NCBI GenBank assembly: GCA_964437335.1
Contig: CAYTGL010000004.1
Coordinates: 62,001-126,000 of the forward strand
DNA length: 64,000 bases
DNA from: JAITWN01 sp964437335
Lineage (GTDB): Bacteria > Pseudomonadota > Gammaproteobacteria > SZUA-140
Direction of reading: 5' to 3'
The position numbers and the translations under genes were made by a program. A model generated the notes under the pieces. It was not told the origin of the DNA. It made no database searches and saw only the letters and a program-made list of their open reading frames with translations. How positions within the stretch are numbered: position 1 is the first letter of the stretch; each line of letters begins with the position of its first letter. This document shows positions 41,426-50,172 of this stretch, piece by piece.

Positions 41426-42382
41426 TCAGCCGGGAAAGAAATCGATCGGGTAGGTGATCGCGATTGCGGCGACGTCCTTGGCGCCGAAATTGAACAGCTG
41501 AATGCGGGCCACCAGGCGCCGCTCCAGCTCGGGATCGCGGAGCTCGCTCGACACGAGCTCGCACCCGGTCACCTCTCCGCCGGGCGCGATCGTCAAGCGC
41601 AGCACGACCTTGCCGGCCAGCGCGGGATTCGTGCGCAGCGCCCTGTTGTACAGCGTGTTGAGGGCGCCCTTGTTCTGATCGAAGACCATCTGGATCTCCT
41701 CGGTCGTGCGCGTGGGCAGCGCACCGCGCGCCGCCGGCGCGTTGGTGCCCGCAGCCGTCACGCCGTCCGCGGGCGCGGCGATGCGCGTCGTTTCGCGACT
41801 GGCAAGCTGGGTATTGCCGGTATCGCGGGCAAGCGTCGAGGTGTCGATGCCGCCGCTGCCCCGGGGGGCGGTGCGCTCAGCGATCTTCGGGGCCTCGCCG
41901 CGGTTCTCCGCGGCGGCGCGGCCCTGCAGCGTCCGGCTGTCGAGTCCCTGCGCGATCGTCGTGTTGCGCATCTCCGCGAGATCATTGCTCAGCGCGAGCA
42001 GGCCGGTGCGCGCCGCCCGCTCCCGCGCCGTTGGCCCGGGCGCCGGCTGCTGCTCTGCCTGGCGCCGCGGCTCGGCCCTGGGCGGCTGCTCACGCGTGAC
42101 CGGCTCAGGCCTCTGTTCCGGCTGCGGCCTGGCCTCTTCCTGGCGCACCGGCGGCGGTAGTGGCGGCGCGGGCTTCTCCTCTACAATCATCCGGGCGAAA
42201 CGCGCAGGCACCTCCTGCATCTGGTCTACCAGGCGGTCCGTGATCCTGATCATCGGGATCGCGAGCGACAGCAGCACCATGATCACGAGCACCGAGGTCA
42301 TGATGGTGCGCAAGCGGCGCTGATCCTCGGGATTCTCGCTCCATGGCAAACGGATGTCGTGATAGAACATCACGGCGCTCAT
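41426..42382 (-). CDS. TonB-like energy transducer with AgmX/PglI C-terminal domain
   Basis: A 318-residue protein with one membrane anchor at about 25-48, a Pro/Glu/Arg-rich periplasmic linker (about 68-115), a low-complexity region, and a C-terminal domain at about 230-315 of the AgmX/PglI type (VVLRLTIAPGGEVTGCELVSS). In Myxococcus such proteins are part of the gliding machinery; elsewhere they link ExbBD-type motors to the envelope. It is the last gene of the run and follows the two ExbD genes and ExbB. It probably couples proton flow to an outer-envelope partner. Confidence 0.88.
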   Translation of the reverse strand: MSAVMFYHDIRLPWSENPEDQRRLRTIMTSVLVIMVLLSLAIPMIRITDRLVDQMQEVPARFARMIVEEKPAPPLPPPVRQEEARPQPEQRPEPVTREQPPRAEPRRQAEQQPAPGPTARERAARTGLLALSNDLAEMRNTTIAQGLDSRTLQGRAAAENRGEAPKIAERTAPRGSGGIDTSTLARDTGNTQLASRETTRIAAPADGVTAAGTNAPAARGALPTRTTEEIQMVFDQNKGALNTLYNRALRTNPALAGKVVLRLTIAPGGEVTGCELVSSELRDPELERRLVARIQLFNFGAKDVAAIAITYPIDFFPG

Positions 42383-42383
42383 G

Positions 42384-42887
42384 TCAGGCCCCGCCCGATG
42401 ACTTCTGCATCACTGCAAAGGAAACCTGGCCATAACCGGCCTCTGTGCATGCGATCATGATCTTCTTCAGCAAGCGATAAGGCAGATCCTTTTCGCCGAC
42501 GATCGTGACCTCGAGGCCGGCGGCCGACTCACCGGCGCCGCGGACACGCCGCTGCGCGAGCGCATCAAGCGCGGCGCTGAGCGCGGGAATCCCGCTGGCC
42601 TGGTCGGCCAGCGCTGCGCCGATGCCGGCAACGCTGCGTCCCTGCACGAGGATTTCAGTTGCGGTCACCGTGACGACCACCGCCTCGCGCGGCCGTTCCA
42701 TCGCGACCGATTCCGGCAGGGTGATCATCTTCGTGCTCGGCAGCACATCGACCTCCGTCGAATTCACCAGCAGAAAGAACACGAGGATCGTGAATATGTC
42801 CATCATGGACACGAGATTGATCGCAACTGCGCCCCTGCGGCGCTGATGGTGGCGATCCATGCGCAATGCCCGTCGGGACATCTTCAT
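42384..42887 (-). CDS. ExbD/TolR-type biopolymer transport protein (Asp retained)
   Basis: A 167-residue inner-membrane protein with one membrane segment at about 22-45 and a periplasmic domain. Aligned on the ExbD motif, Asp30 in SMMDIFTILVFFLL matches Asp25 of E. coli ExbD, the proton-relay residue. It is the second of two ExbD genes and lies one base upstream of the TonB-like gene. An active role in proton conduction is likely. Confidence 0.92.
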   Translation of the reverse strand: MKMSRRALRMDRHHQRRRGAVAINLVSMMDIFTILVFFLLVNSTEVDVLPSTKMITLPESVAMERPREAVVVTVTATEILVQGRSVAGIGAALADQASGIPALSAALDALAQRRVRGAGESAAGLEVTIVGEKDLPYRLLKKIMIACTEAGYGQVSFAVMQKSSGGA

Positions 42888-42899
42888 GCCGGCGCCTCC

Positions 42900-43400
42900 T
42901 CAACCCTTCCTGTCGCGCGGCGCGGCGTCGCCGATCGAGATCGCCGGAAACAGTTCGACCCACGACACCGAAGACGGCTGGACGAGCGGAGTGACCCTGA
43001 CCGTGTCCATGACCTGTACCAGCACATCGTAGGAGATATCCGGTTCCAGCAGGATCGTCGCCTCGGTGTTTTCAGGAAATTCGACCTTTATGCTTTTCAG
43101 CACATCGGCGAGCGATTTCAGGTTGTACTCGCCATCCCGCCTGCCGATCACGAGCGCCCGGCCGCCGCGATTGGCGACCTCGAGACGATCGGTGCGCACG
43201 GTGATTTCGAGCCGCAGCCGGTCGTTGTCCGCCTGTTCGGCGCCGCCGCCCACGGGCAATCCGAGCTCGATGATCGCAATGCGCGAAAACACCGCGGTCA
43301 CGAGCAGGAACGGCACCAGGATCACCATCAGGTTCATAAAGGCGGTGATATCCAGTTCCGCCTCCGCCAGGGATCGCCGGTGCCGGGAGCGCCGTATCAT
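42900..43400 (-). CDS. ExbD/TolR-type protein with Asn in place of the proton-relay Asp
   Basis: A 166-residue product similar to the neighbouring ExbD: one membrane segment near residues 22-45 and a periplasmic domain. In the membrane segment the sequence is DITAFMNLMVILV, so the position matching the essential Asp of ExbD is Asn23. It overlaps the ExbB start-to-stop region by four bases. It may be a structural subunit or may use another residue. Confidence 0.92.
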   Translation of the reverse strand: MIRRSRHRRSLAEAELDITAFMNLMVILVPFLLVTAVFSRIAIIELGLPVGGGAEQADNDRLRLEITVRTDRLEVANRGGRALVIGRRDGEYNLKSLADVLKSIKVEFPENTEATILLEPDISYDVLVQVMDTVRVTPLVQPSSVSWVELFPAISIGDAAPRDRKG

Positions 43401-44083
43401 GCCGGCGCCCCGCGCATGCCGGCCGCGACAGCGGCAGTGGGTGTGGCCGACTTGCCTGCCTCCGAGAGGATGTTCAGGAACTTGACCGCCGCCATCTCGA
43501 GGCTGTCGACCAACTGGGTGGTCTTCGACTGCAGCAGGGCATGAACCAGCAGCAGGGGGATCGCCACCATCAGGCCGAACGCGGTGGTGTTCATCGCGAC
43601 CGAAATGCTCGCGGACAGCATGTCCGCCTTCTCGGCCGGGTTGGCCGCGGACACCGCGGTGAACGCCTGGATCAGGCCGATGATCGTGCCGAGCAGGCCG
43701 AGCAGCGTCGAGATGTTCGCGAATATCGCCAGATAATGGGTGCGCGATTCGAGTCTCGGCAGAACCTCCATCAGGCCTTCTTCCATCGCCGTTTCGATGT
43801 CATCGCGGCGATGCGCCGAGCGCGATCGCTCGAGGCCATAGGCGAGTATCTTGCCGACCGCGGCATTCGAGTCCCGGGTCATTCCGAGCGCGCCCTGGTA
43901 ATCACGCTTCGACAGCATCCCCATCAGGCTCTTCCACACCTTCTGGTTCGCGCTGCGCATCGCGCTGAGGTAAATGTAGCGCTCCAGCGCGACCGCGAGG
44001 CCGAGCGCGAGTACCACGACAATCGGGTACATGAATACCCCCCCACTCTGGAAAAAGTGGATTACTGTGGCAAACAGTTCCAT
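43397..44083 (-). CDS. ExbB/TolQ/MotA-type proton channel protein
   Basis: A 228-residue inner-membrane protein with three predicted membrane segments: about 15-38 (FMYPIVVVLALGLAVALERY), 117-140 (NISTLLGLLGTIIGLIQAF) and 155-180 (NTTAFGLMVAIPLLLV). The paired helices carry the Thr residues typical of the TolQ/ExbB pore. It pairs with two ExbD proteins encoded immediately after, giving a motor of one TolQ-type and two TolR-type proteins. A strong Shine-Dalgarno sequence (AAGGAG) lies upstream. Confidence 0.95.
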   Translation of the reverse strand: MELFATVIHFFQSGGVFMYPIVVVLALGLAVALERYIYLSAMRSANQKVWKSLMGMLSKRDYQGALGMTRDSNAAVGKILAYGLERSRSAHRRDDIETAMEEGLMEVLPRLESRTHYLAIFANISTLLGLLGTIIGLIQAFTAVSAANPAEKADMLSASISVAMNTTAFGLMVAIPLLLVHALLQSKTTQLVDSLEMAAVKFLNILSEAGKSATPTAAVAAGMRGAPA

Positions 44084-44108
44084 AACGATTCTCCTTCAAC
44101 CATGGTCA

Positions 44109-44417
44109 TCAATCAGCGCCGGCGGCGCCGGCGAACTCCTGCTGGTAGCGCAACTGCCGCTGCATCACGTTCCGCTTCATATGATCAGGCAGCAGTTTCT
44201 CCGGTCGCTCGTCAATCCGGGCCGTCGATCGGACCGGCTCCGGGTCCTTCCAGGGCACGACATAGAGCACATTCGGCAATTCCTGGTCGCCGATGATCGA
44301 GATCCCGCTCATGTCGAGCTGCACTGGAACCTGTACTGGAGCCTGCACCGGCGCCTGCGCGCCAGCCGGCCCGGAGGCGAGCAGCAGCGCGAGGCAAAGC
44401 GCACGCGGGGCTGTCAT
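44109..44417 (-). CDS. small exported protein with an APVQ repeat
   Basis: A 102-residue product with a signal peptide ending near GPAGA and a threefold tetrapeptide repeat (APVQAPVQVPVQ). It is followed by a conserved-looking segment (ISIIGDQELPNVLYVVPWKDPE) and a charged C-terminus. No domain was recognised. It overlaps the TPR lipoprotein gene by ATGA and precedes exbB by 25 bases, so it is part of the same transcript. Candidate role: a small periplasmic linker of the system. Confidence 0.75.
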   Translation of the reverse strand: MTAPRALCLALLLASGPAGAQAPVQAPVQVPVQLDMSGISIIGDQELPNVLYVVPWKDPEPVRSTARIDERPEKLLPDHMKRNVMQRQLRYQQEFAGAAGAD

Positions 44418-45064
44418 GAGCCGTTCCCCTCGCCCGTACGAGCGTGGTTGCGCACCACCAGATCCGCGATCCAGGGATCGACGCGGGCCGCGTCAGCCGG
44501 TTTCAGGACGCGGTAACGCTCGTAGTGCGCAAGCGCCTCCGGCGGTTGCTGCAGATACAGATCGTAGAGGACGCCGAGATTCAGATGGGCGTCGGCATAG
44601 GCCGGATCGAGTTCGAGAGCGCGCTGGTAGGCGCGCCGCGCCTCGTCGAAGCGCCCCTCCTCGCGATAGATCACCCCGAGCAGGTTATGCGCAACCGCGC
44701 TGCCGGGATTGATTTCCGTCGCTGCGATCAGCGCGGTCTCGGCTTCCTTGTCGCGGCCGAGATGAAGATAGGCGATCCCCAGATTGATGTAGGGGCCCGC
44801 GAGCCCGGGGTAACTGTGAGTCATTCCGACGAGTCTGACGCCGGCCTGGTCGTAGCGCCGCTCGCGCATCATGCCGAGCGCCTCCTCGTATTCTCCGCGG
44901 AATTCGCGCGAGGCCGCCGGCGCGGCTTCGGCGGCGCCGGCTGGTGATTGGGCCGTGCGCAGCGTGCCGCACGACGCCAGCAACAGCGCAGCGAGGCAGA
45001 CGAGCAGGGTCAGATTGTCAGTGTATCGTTTCAACGACGGATACCAGGATTTCAGCCTTGCCAT
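44414..45064 (-). CDS. TPR-repeat lipoprotein
   Basis: A 216-residue product. A long n-region is followed by the lipobox LLASC near residue 32, then about five TPR motifs (GPYINLGIAYLHLGRDKEAE and similar 34-residue units). It resembles PilF/AglT-type lipoproteins that act as assembly factors on the outer membrane. Its start lies inside the 3' end of the 1522-residue repeat gene (47-base overlap). Confidence 0.88.
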   Translation of the reverse strand: MARLKSWYPSLKRYTDNLTLLVCLAALLLASCGTLRTAQSPAGAAEAAPAASREFRGEYEEALGMMRERRYDQAGVRLVGMTHSYPGLAGPYINLGIAYLHLGRDKEAETALIAATEINPGSAVAHNLLGVIYREEGRFDEARRAYQRALELDPAYADAHLNLGVLYDLYLQQPPEALAHYERYRVLKPADAARVDPWIADLVVRNHARTGEGNGS

Positions 45065-48000
45065 ACCGCGCCGGCAGCAGGGCGCCGAGTTGCTCGATGC
45101 TGCGTTTCACCCAGTCGTCATAGACCCCGTGGGCGATGCGGCGATAATTGACTTCATGCAGCCGGATCGCTTCCTCCTCGAACGGATACGCCTGTTCCTC
45201 GAGCAGGATGTCGTACTGTTCGAACTCCTCTTCCGACAACCCTTGCGGGCGCTGGGACGCCAGCAGTGCACGGCTCAGTTCGTGGAAAATCTCGCCTGTG
45301 TAATAGGTCGCGGCCGTCGTGACGTCAGCTACACCATAGTCGGCCGCGTTGCGATAGGCCTTGAGGGCCAGGTCCATTGCCGCGCGTTTCGTCTTAAGGC
45401 TCCGGTCGAGCGGAATCACGAGCTTCACCGCCTCGAAGCGCGCGCGCAGCGGTTCGGCCAGGCCGAGCGCTGCCTCGGCGGCGCTTTCCCGGCTGAAGTC
45501 TGTCCTTGCCGCGCCAGCGCGCGCATCGGCGCTGACGATCTCGTTCAGCCAGTGCCGGTGGCGCTCGTCATTGCCCTGTGCCAGATAGGCGTCGGCGATG
45601 CGCCTGCGCGCCTCGATCGCCTGATCGAGCGGCTCGGGATAACGGGCGAGATAATGCTGGTAGCGGCGCAGCGATTCTCCGGTCTGCCCGGCACGCATGT
45701 AGAGTTCGGCCGATTGCCAGGCCGCCGCGCGCGCCTCTTCCGGTTCGCTGCTCCGGGCCTCGAGCCGGACCGATTCGCCGGCCGCGCGTGCGAGCTGGCC
45801 GCCGTCAAGATAGGCGAAATAGAGTCTTCGCGTCACGTCGTCCTGCCAGCGGCTCGCCGGCCAACCCAGGCGGAAGCGTTCGAGGACCGCGGTCGCTCCC
45901 GCGCGATCGCCGCCCGCGAGCAGCGCGACAGCAGCGTCATATTCCGCAGTCTCGACGATCGTCGCAGCAGGAGTGACCTGCGCGACCCGCAGGAACTGCC
46001 GTGCGGCGTCCAGCGGTGCGCCCGCGTCCAGCGCATGCTGCCCCTGCTGGTAAATTGCCGCAGCCAGACGTTCGACCAGCGGACCGCGCGCCGGATCCGA
46101 CGGCGGCAGCAACGCGACCGCCTGCGTATAGGCATATTCGGCCTCGTCATGGATCGCCCTGTCGAACTGTACCTGCCCGATCAGCATCCATGCGCTTCGG
46201 CGCAGCGCGGGTGCGGACGCCTCGCCATACTGCACGACGCGCAGCGCGACAGCGTGCGCATCCGCTACCTCCCCGTTTTTGAACAGCTGTTCCGCGGCGC
46301 GCGCCAGTACTGCCGGCGCCTCGGCATGCGCCGGGAAGCGGTCGGCGAACAGCAGGGCGCTGACAACCGCCTGTTCCTGCCAGACCTCCCGCTGCTCGCG
46401 GTCACTCAAGGCGGTGATATGGCGCTCATACGACAACAGCGCCGCATAGCCGGCCTCGGCGGCCTGTTCGTGTGGCCCATGGTGATAGGCGCTCTCCTCA
46501 TAGCGGGCGATCGCCTCGACATAGTCTCCGCTCTCGAACAGCAGTTCCGCGAGCAGGAAGCTCAGCTGCGGCGATCGCTCGTCAGCGGGGAACGAGGTGA
46601 GGAACTCTCTGTACCAGCGCGCCGCCTCCCGGTATTCGGCCTGCGAACGGACGGCCTGCGCGTGGGCATGTGCGCGCTCTGCCATCGCCAGCAGCTCCTG
46701 CCTGAGCCGTTCCGCCACCGCGGGCGCCTGCGCGATGTCATGGCGTTCCCAGTACGGGCCACGGACCGCGAAGTTCTCGAGGAAGTCGCGGCGCGCCTGC
46801 AGCGCGAGCGCGCCAAACCCCGCCTGGTCATGGATTTCCATGATCCTGATCTGGCTGGCCGCGGCTTCGGCATGGTACGGATTGCGCGCGACAAAAGCGG
46901 CGAGTGTCAGTGCGGCGTCGCTGTAACGTTCCTTCTCGAGATAGAGATCAGACAGCCCGGCGAAGATCAGGTGTTCGTATGGAACCGGCGGGCGGCTTGC
47001 GAAATAAGCGGTCACTGCGCCAGGACCATCGAGATGGGAGAAGCCGAGACTGATGACGCGCAGCGTATCAAGAACAAGAGCGCGCTCGGCGCCTGGAAGC
47101 ATATCCGGTTTGACCGGCCCGTCCTCCGCTTCCTGCGACAGATGGCGGTCAAGGACCGCAATGAAATCGTCGATGGCCTCTTCATAACGCGTCTGCTTGA
47201 AGAGAGACCAGCCATGTTTGTAACGCGCCTGCTGCTCGAACGCGGCTGCCGCGCCGGCGGCAAGTACCGCGCCATAGGCCTGCTCGGCTGCACCATAGTC
47301 GCGCTGCACGAACAGCGCCTCTCCGCGGCGGAATTGCGCCTCGGCATATAACGGCGACCCGGGATAGTCCTCGACGAGCCGCGTCAATACATCGAGGCTG
47401 TGCGCGGCATCACCGAGGCTGTCGTGAGCGCGTGCGAGCTGGTAATGGATGCGGTCGTTGCCGGAGCATTCAGCGCATGTCTGCAACAGCGCTTCATAGG
47501 TCCGGATCGCGGCGCCGAGCTCGCTGTCCCGTTCGGGATGATCCGCCGTGAGGCCGTCCGCCAGCATCAGCCGCAGATCGGCGATGCGGCGCATCGCGTG
47601 CAGCTTTCGTTCGTCATCGCCCGCACCGGCGACGGCATTGAAATCGAGCCATGCCTGCAGCGCGGGCCGCCATTCGCCATCTGCATTGACAACTGCGGTC
47701 TCGTCAAGCAGGCTCGCGAGTTCATAGCGCGCCCGGACGCCATACCCGGCAGCGAGCCGGCCCTGGTGCCGGAGTTCGGCAATCACCCGCCCTTTGATAT
47801 ACATCTCATGCCCTTCCACGACTCCGGCCAGGCGACGCGCCAGCGCGGCGATACGCGCCTGCGTATCCGCAATGCGGGCGTCGAAGCCGATGAAGCGGCC
47901 GGGCGCCTCCTGCTGCGCCCGGTGCAGCCGCGCACGGCCTTCTTCGACCCGCTCCAGCGCAGCGCCGAGCTTCACCACCGCCTTGTGCGCCTCCCACAGC

Positions 48001-49586
48001 CGTGCCTTGAAATCGGATTCGATGTTCCACTGCAGAACGCCGCCGAGAATGCGCAGGCGCTCACGCTGTTCGTCGAGGCGATCGTCCCCGGCATGACGCG
48101 CAAGACGTGTTTCGATATCGGCAATCATCGCCGCGAGCTGCTGTTCCCGGGTGGTCGCCAACGCGGCGGCGTCGTTATGCCGCCTGATCTCATCGATGCG
48201 CCGTGTGAACGCGAGGGACCGCGCCTCCAGCGCGCCGATGTCGATCTCCTTGAGCCTTTCGCGCGCCTCCGGGAGGCGGCGCGCATAACCCTGACGCCGG
48301 GTCGCGAGCATTGCCTCGAAAGCCGCGATATCCCCGGCCCAGGTTTCGAGTCGCTCGCGGAGAAATCGCAGCTGGCGCCATGCGCTCCAGGCTTCGTGAA
48401 ATTCATCGCTTGCGGCGAGGCCGCGAAGATAGCGTGAGCGGTAGAGCGGCGGCACGCTGTCACGCCATGCGTCCGCGGTAATAACGTCGGCAATCATGTC
48501 GAGAAACGGCGCATCGTCGCGTACCGCGGCGATCATGCTGTCGAGCTCGGCGGATTCTCGGTCGAGACCGTCGATGGCCTTGCGATAGCGCTCGGCCGCT
48601 TCGGCACTTGCTCCGAGACGCCAATACGCGTAGGCAGTCATCAGCCGCGCCTCGCGCACCGCCGGCTCCGGCGCCTCCTCGGCGGCCAGCGCCGACCACG
48701 CTGCGATCGCCCGACCGAATTCGCCGCTGTCGAACGCCGCCTGCCCCGCACCGAGACGCGCCTGCCCCGAGACGAGGCTGTCTGCGCCGACGCGGCCGAA
48801 CGCGGCGCCCGCCTCCGCCAGGCGATGCCGTTCGAGATGAAAGTAGCCAAGCGCTGCATTCGCATGATCGCGCAGATTGCGTGACTCCCGATCATCGATG
48901 GCCCTGCGTCCCGGATCCGCCGGCACGACTTCAGCGACGCCATCGAGGCCGAGGCGGTTCATCAGCATAATCCTGTTGTAGCGGGCATAGTCAGACCAGA
49001 CCGGTGGACGGGTTATGCTCTCGAGTTGCGCGAGGGCCGCGCGCTCATTTCCGCGCTCAAGGTCGAGAAGCGCGCCGATCATCGCGTGTTCTGCGCGGAT
49101 CTCATCACTGGCGTCAGCGCTGATCTGCTCGAGTGCATGCGCCGCGCGCGCCGGGTAATCGCGACGGATCCAGGTCCGCGCAAGCGATAGCCAGATCTGG
49201 TCGCGAGGTTGCAGCGCGACCCTGCGCTCGAGCAGCGCGGCAAACCCGGCCATCGCGCTCTCATGCATCCCGTACGACAGTTCGATCCCGATGCGAAGAA
49301 GGTCGGCATCGACGCTGTCGCGCGCGACTAGCTCGTGCTCGCGTCTGGCGAGCAGCGTCGTCAGCGCGCTGAAATATTCCTGTTGGTAATGAAAATAGAG
49401 CACTTCGCGATAATGCAGATCGCGCACTTCTTCCGGCACCTGTTTCAGCACAGGGAACGGTTCAGCGCCGATGGCCGGCCAGGCGAGCAGCGTCGCGACC
49501 ACGGCGGGCAGCAACAGCCGGCCGAGGAACGCGCCTGTCACGGACCGTCCCGGGGTTAAGCGCATCGATGCCGGTTTCAGTCCCAT
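45018..49586 (-). CDS. very large periplasmic TPR-repeat protein
   Basis: A 1522-residue exported protein. The N-terminus has a signal peptide (about 1-41, ending AIGA). The remainder is almost entirely helical repeats of the TPR type, grouped as YARARxxLGxAxxxxGDxxxAxxA-like units. A coiled-coil region at about 430-570 is rich in Arg, Glu and Leu (RRIDEIRRHNDAAALATTRE). It lacks a membrane segment. It sits with ExbBD, a TonB-like protein and outer-membrane barrels, as GltD-type repeat proteins do in Myxococcus gliding clusters. It overlaps the upstream gene by ten bases and the downstream gene by 47 bases, so translation of the group is coupled. Confidence 0.87.
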   Translation of the reverse strand: MGLKPASMRLTPGRSVTGAFLGRLLLPAVVATLLAWPAIGAEPFPVLKQVPEEVRDLHYREVLYFHYQQEYFSALTTLLARREHELVARDSVDADLLRIGIELSYGMHESAMAGFAALLERRVALQPRDQIWLSLARTWIRRDYPARAAHALEQISADASDEIRAEHAMIGALLDLERGNERAALAQLESITRPPVWSDYARYNRIMLMNRLGLDGVAEVVPADPGRRAIDDRESRNLRDHANAALGYFHLERHRLAEAGAAFGRVGADSLVSGQARLGAGQAAFDSGEFGRAIAAWSALAAEEAPEPAVREARLMTAYAYWRLGASAEAAERYRKAIDGLDRESAELDSMIAAVRDDAPFLDMIADVITADAWRDSVPPLYRSRYLRGLAASDEFHEAWSAWRQLRFLRERLETWAGDIAAFEAMLATRRQGYARRLPEARERLKEIDIGALEARSLAFTRRIDEIRRHNDAAALATTREQQLAAMIADIETRLARHAGDDRLDEQRERLRILGGVLQWNIESDFKARLWEAHKAVVKLGAALERVEEGRARLHRAQQEAPGRFIGFDARIADTQARIAALARRLAGVVEGHEMYIKGRVIAELRHQGRLAAGYGVRARYELASLLDETAVVNADGEWRPALQAWLDFNAVAGAGDDERKLHAMRRIADLRLMLADGLTADHPERDSELGAAIRTYEALLQTCAECSGNDRIHYQLARAHDSLGDAAHSLDVLTRLVEDYPGSPLYAEAQFRRGEALFVQRDYGAAEQAYGAVLAAGAAAAFEQQARYKHGWSLFKQTRYEEAIDDFIAVLDRHLSQEAEDGPVKPDMLPGAERALVLDTLRVISLGFSHLDGPGAVTAYFASRPPVPYEHLIFAGLSDLYLEKERYSDAALTLAAFVARNPYHAEAAASQIRIMEIHDQAGFGALALQARRDFLENFAVRGPYWERHDIAQAPAVAERLRQELLAMAERAHAHAQAVRSQAEYREAARWYREFLTSFPADERSPQLSFLLAELLFESGDYVEAIARYEESAYHHGPHEQAAEAGYAALLSYERHITALSDREQREVWQEQAVVSALLFADRFPAHAEAPAVLARAAEQLFKNGEVADAHAVALRVVQYGEASAPALRRSAWMLIGQVQFDRAIHDEAEYAYTQAVALLPPSDPARGPLVERLAAAIYQQGQHALDAGAPLDAARQFLRVAQVTPAATIVETAEYDAAVALLAGGDRAGATAVLERFRLGWPASRWQDDVTRRLYFAYLDGGQLARAAGESVRLEARSSEPEEARAAAWQSAELYMRAGQTGESLRRYQHYLARYPEPLDQAIEARRRIADAYLAQGNDERHRHWLNEIVSADARAGAARTDFSRESAAEAALGLAEPLRARFEAVKLVIPLDRSLKTKRAAMDLALKAYRNAADYGVADVTTAATYYTGEIFHELSRALLASQRPQGLSEEEFEQYDILLEEQAYPFEEEAIRLHEVNYRRIAHGVYDDWVKRSIEQLGALLPARYGKAEILVSVVETIH

Positions 49587-50119
49587 TCCCTGATTGAAAA
49601 CTCGGGCTGCTGCATGCTCTCGCGATCGACGATCCTGATCTCGACATACTTGGGCCCGATGTCCTTCTTGATGACACGGGTGCTCCCGCGACGGTAATCC
49701 CGCTCATGTGGACCCTTGCCGGTGAAGAACGCGACCAGCTCGTGCTCCCCCAGATTGAGGTTTCCGGCGTAGAGGCGCTGTACCCCGCCTCGCTTCAGCG
49801 CATCGACCTCGCGGCGGGTGTAGAGATGACTCGCGACGTCGCGGCCGCCGACCTTGAGCTGCACGGCATCGAGATCGAAATACTGGCCGACATCGAGCGA
49901 GAGAAAGACCATCACCTGCGTCGTTGCCGGAAACAGCAGCTCTTCTTCGAGCATGAACAGGTCACGGCCCAGTTCGACCAGGTCCCTCTGCAACGACTGC
50001 ACCTCCTGATCGAGGCTGCGATATCCGCCCTCATCATCGCCAGACGCCATGCCGGCGCCGGCCGATGCCAGGCACAGTATCGCCGTCATCATCCACTGCA
50101 AGATCACGCTTGTCTTCAT
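49577..50119 (-). CDS. exported protein with N-terminal coiled coil, unknown function
   Basis: A 180-residue product with a signal peptide (about 1-25, ending near GMASG). A coiled coil (SLDQEVQSLQRDLVELGRD) follows, and then a mostly beta domain with paired motifs DLDAVQLKVGGRDVASH and AGNLNLGEHELVAFFTGKG. GGAGG lies eight bases before the start. No family was recognised. It is the first gene of the repeat-motor group downstream of the DUF3570 gene. Confidence 0.78.
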   Translation of the reverse strand: MKTSVILQWMMTAILCLASAGAGMASGDDEGGYRSLDQEVQSLQRDLVELGRDLFMLEEELLFPATTQVMVFLSLDVGQYFDLDAVQLKVGGRDVASHLYTRREVDALKRGGVQRLYAGNLNLGEHELVAFFTGKGPHERDYRRGSTRVIKKDIGPKYVEIRIVDRESMQQPEFSIREWD

Positions 50120-50172
50120 CGCTTCATCCTCCCGGGATTAATCCGCGACTGGCCGGATTGCTCCCATCGTCA

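Noticed and set aside
44871..47351. An 826-codon plus-strand frame opposite the large TPR gene
   Set aside because: Shadow of the TPR gene; no signal peptide or domain.
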